From Coprothermobacterota bacterium (GTDB lineage: Bacteria > Caldisericota > JANLFM01): 17,745 nucleotides of DNA. The notes beneath the pieces are model-generated. The model saw only the letters and a program-made list of their open reading frames with translations, searched no databases and was not told the DNA's origin. The stretch is from NCBI GenBank assembly GCA_026389415.1, contig JAPLHX010000196.1, positions 1 through 17,745 of the forward strand, given 5' to 3'. The translations under genes were made by a program, and so were the position numbers. Numbering within the stretch: position 1 is the first letter of the stretch; every line of letters starts with the position of its first letter. This document shows, piece after piece, positions 17,473 to 17,745 of the stretch.

Positions 17473-17745
17473 TTGCCCAAGAAAGTAATTACACTTCTGT
17501 TAATCGGTTTTTTCGTGATTGGTTGCGTATTCGCTGTCAGCCAAGCTCAGGCTCAGACTTCACCAGGAACCGTGGAGGACCCGATCATAACCAAGAGCTA
17601 CCTGGATCAGTTCCTGATGCCCCTCGTCGTGGAACTAAAAAAAGGTCAGTTTCTCCAGGCCGAGGCCGGTACACAGATCATCGTTCGAGTAGGAGAGACG
17701 ATTTGCATGGCCGATCCGGCTTCAGCTAAAGGTGGCCTTTCGGAC
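17473..17745 (+). CDS. Exported protein of unknown function (3' truncated by window edge)
   Basis: TTG 17473 follows GGAG (17461-17464) and a good promoter. The first 91 residues are visible. The N-terminus PKK is followed by a hydrophobic core (VITLLLIGFFVIGCVFAV), giving either a lipoprotein signal (VIGC lipobox) or Sec cleavage after SQAQA. The mature part has EDPIITKSYLDQF, VVELKKGQFLQAEAGTQIIVR and GGLSD. This resembles, from memory, secreted proteins common in clostridial genomes with a TKSYVD motif and a later LNHLLIIPRDDGRG-type region, which would be beyond the window. Function is not known to me. Confidence 0.7.
   Translation, partial: MPKKVITLLLIGFFVIGCVFAVSQAQAQTSPGTVEDPIITKSYLDQFLMPLVVELKKGQFLQAEAGTQIIVRVGETICMADPASAKGGLSD

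Overview
The window is a dense, entirely plus-strand stretch of bacterial housekeeping DNA: about 20 genes, no gap longer than about 165 bases, and no tRNA, rRNA, CRISPR array, insertion sequence or phage gene that I can see. The order rpsB-tsf-pyrH-frr-(uppS slot)-cdsA-rseP-ispG, the block rsmI-hpf-secA-prfB, a long-form HPF, a SecA with the Cys-rich SEC-C tail and good Shine-Dalgarno sites suggest a Bacillota-like (clostridial) bacterium or a related deep lineage. This is an inference from gene order and recalled family features; I could not run a phylogeny.

Layout. Positions 3-2540 hold the end of a succinyl-CoA-ligase-alpha-like gene, a pyrimidine-nucleoside phosphorylase and a small membrane M50 metalloprotease, joined by short overlaps. 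A good promoter at 2575-2603 then opens the translation and envelope operon: ribosomal protein S2, EF-Ts, UMP kinase, ribosome recycling factor, an unknown 92-residue protein, a degenerate undecaprenyl-diphosphate-synthase-like protein, CdsA, RseP and IspG. A GT2 glycosyltransferase, a degenerate enzyme-I-like (PEP-utilising) protein, a GAF/GGDEF diguanylate cyclase and RsmI follow. HPF (with its own likely promoter), SecA and RF2 come next. The window ends in an exported protein that runs off the edge and has its own extended -10 promoter.

The most interesting content is two apparent pseudoenzymes in an otherwise ordinary region. At 5688-6263, in the slot where uppS normally sits, an intact 191-residue ORF keeps the UppS fold signature and the C-terminal RRFGG but has lost the catalytic and diphosphate-binding motifs. 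At 9765-10535, an intact 256-residue ORF with a perfect ribosome binding site aligns by eye along the PEP-binding barrel of PTS enzyme I, but the PEP- and metal-binding residues are replaced. It lies directly upstream of a GAF-rich diguanylate cyclase. A third oddity is cdsA, whose conserved N-terminus lies upstream of any usable start codon. Removing one G from a G6 run would restore a perfect start.
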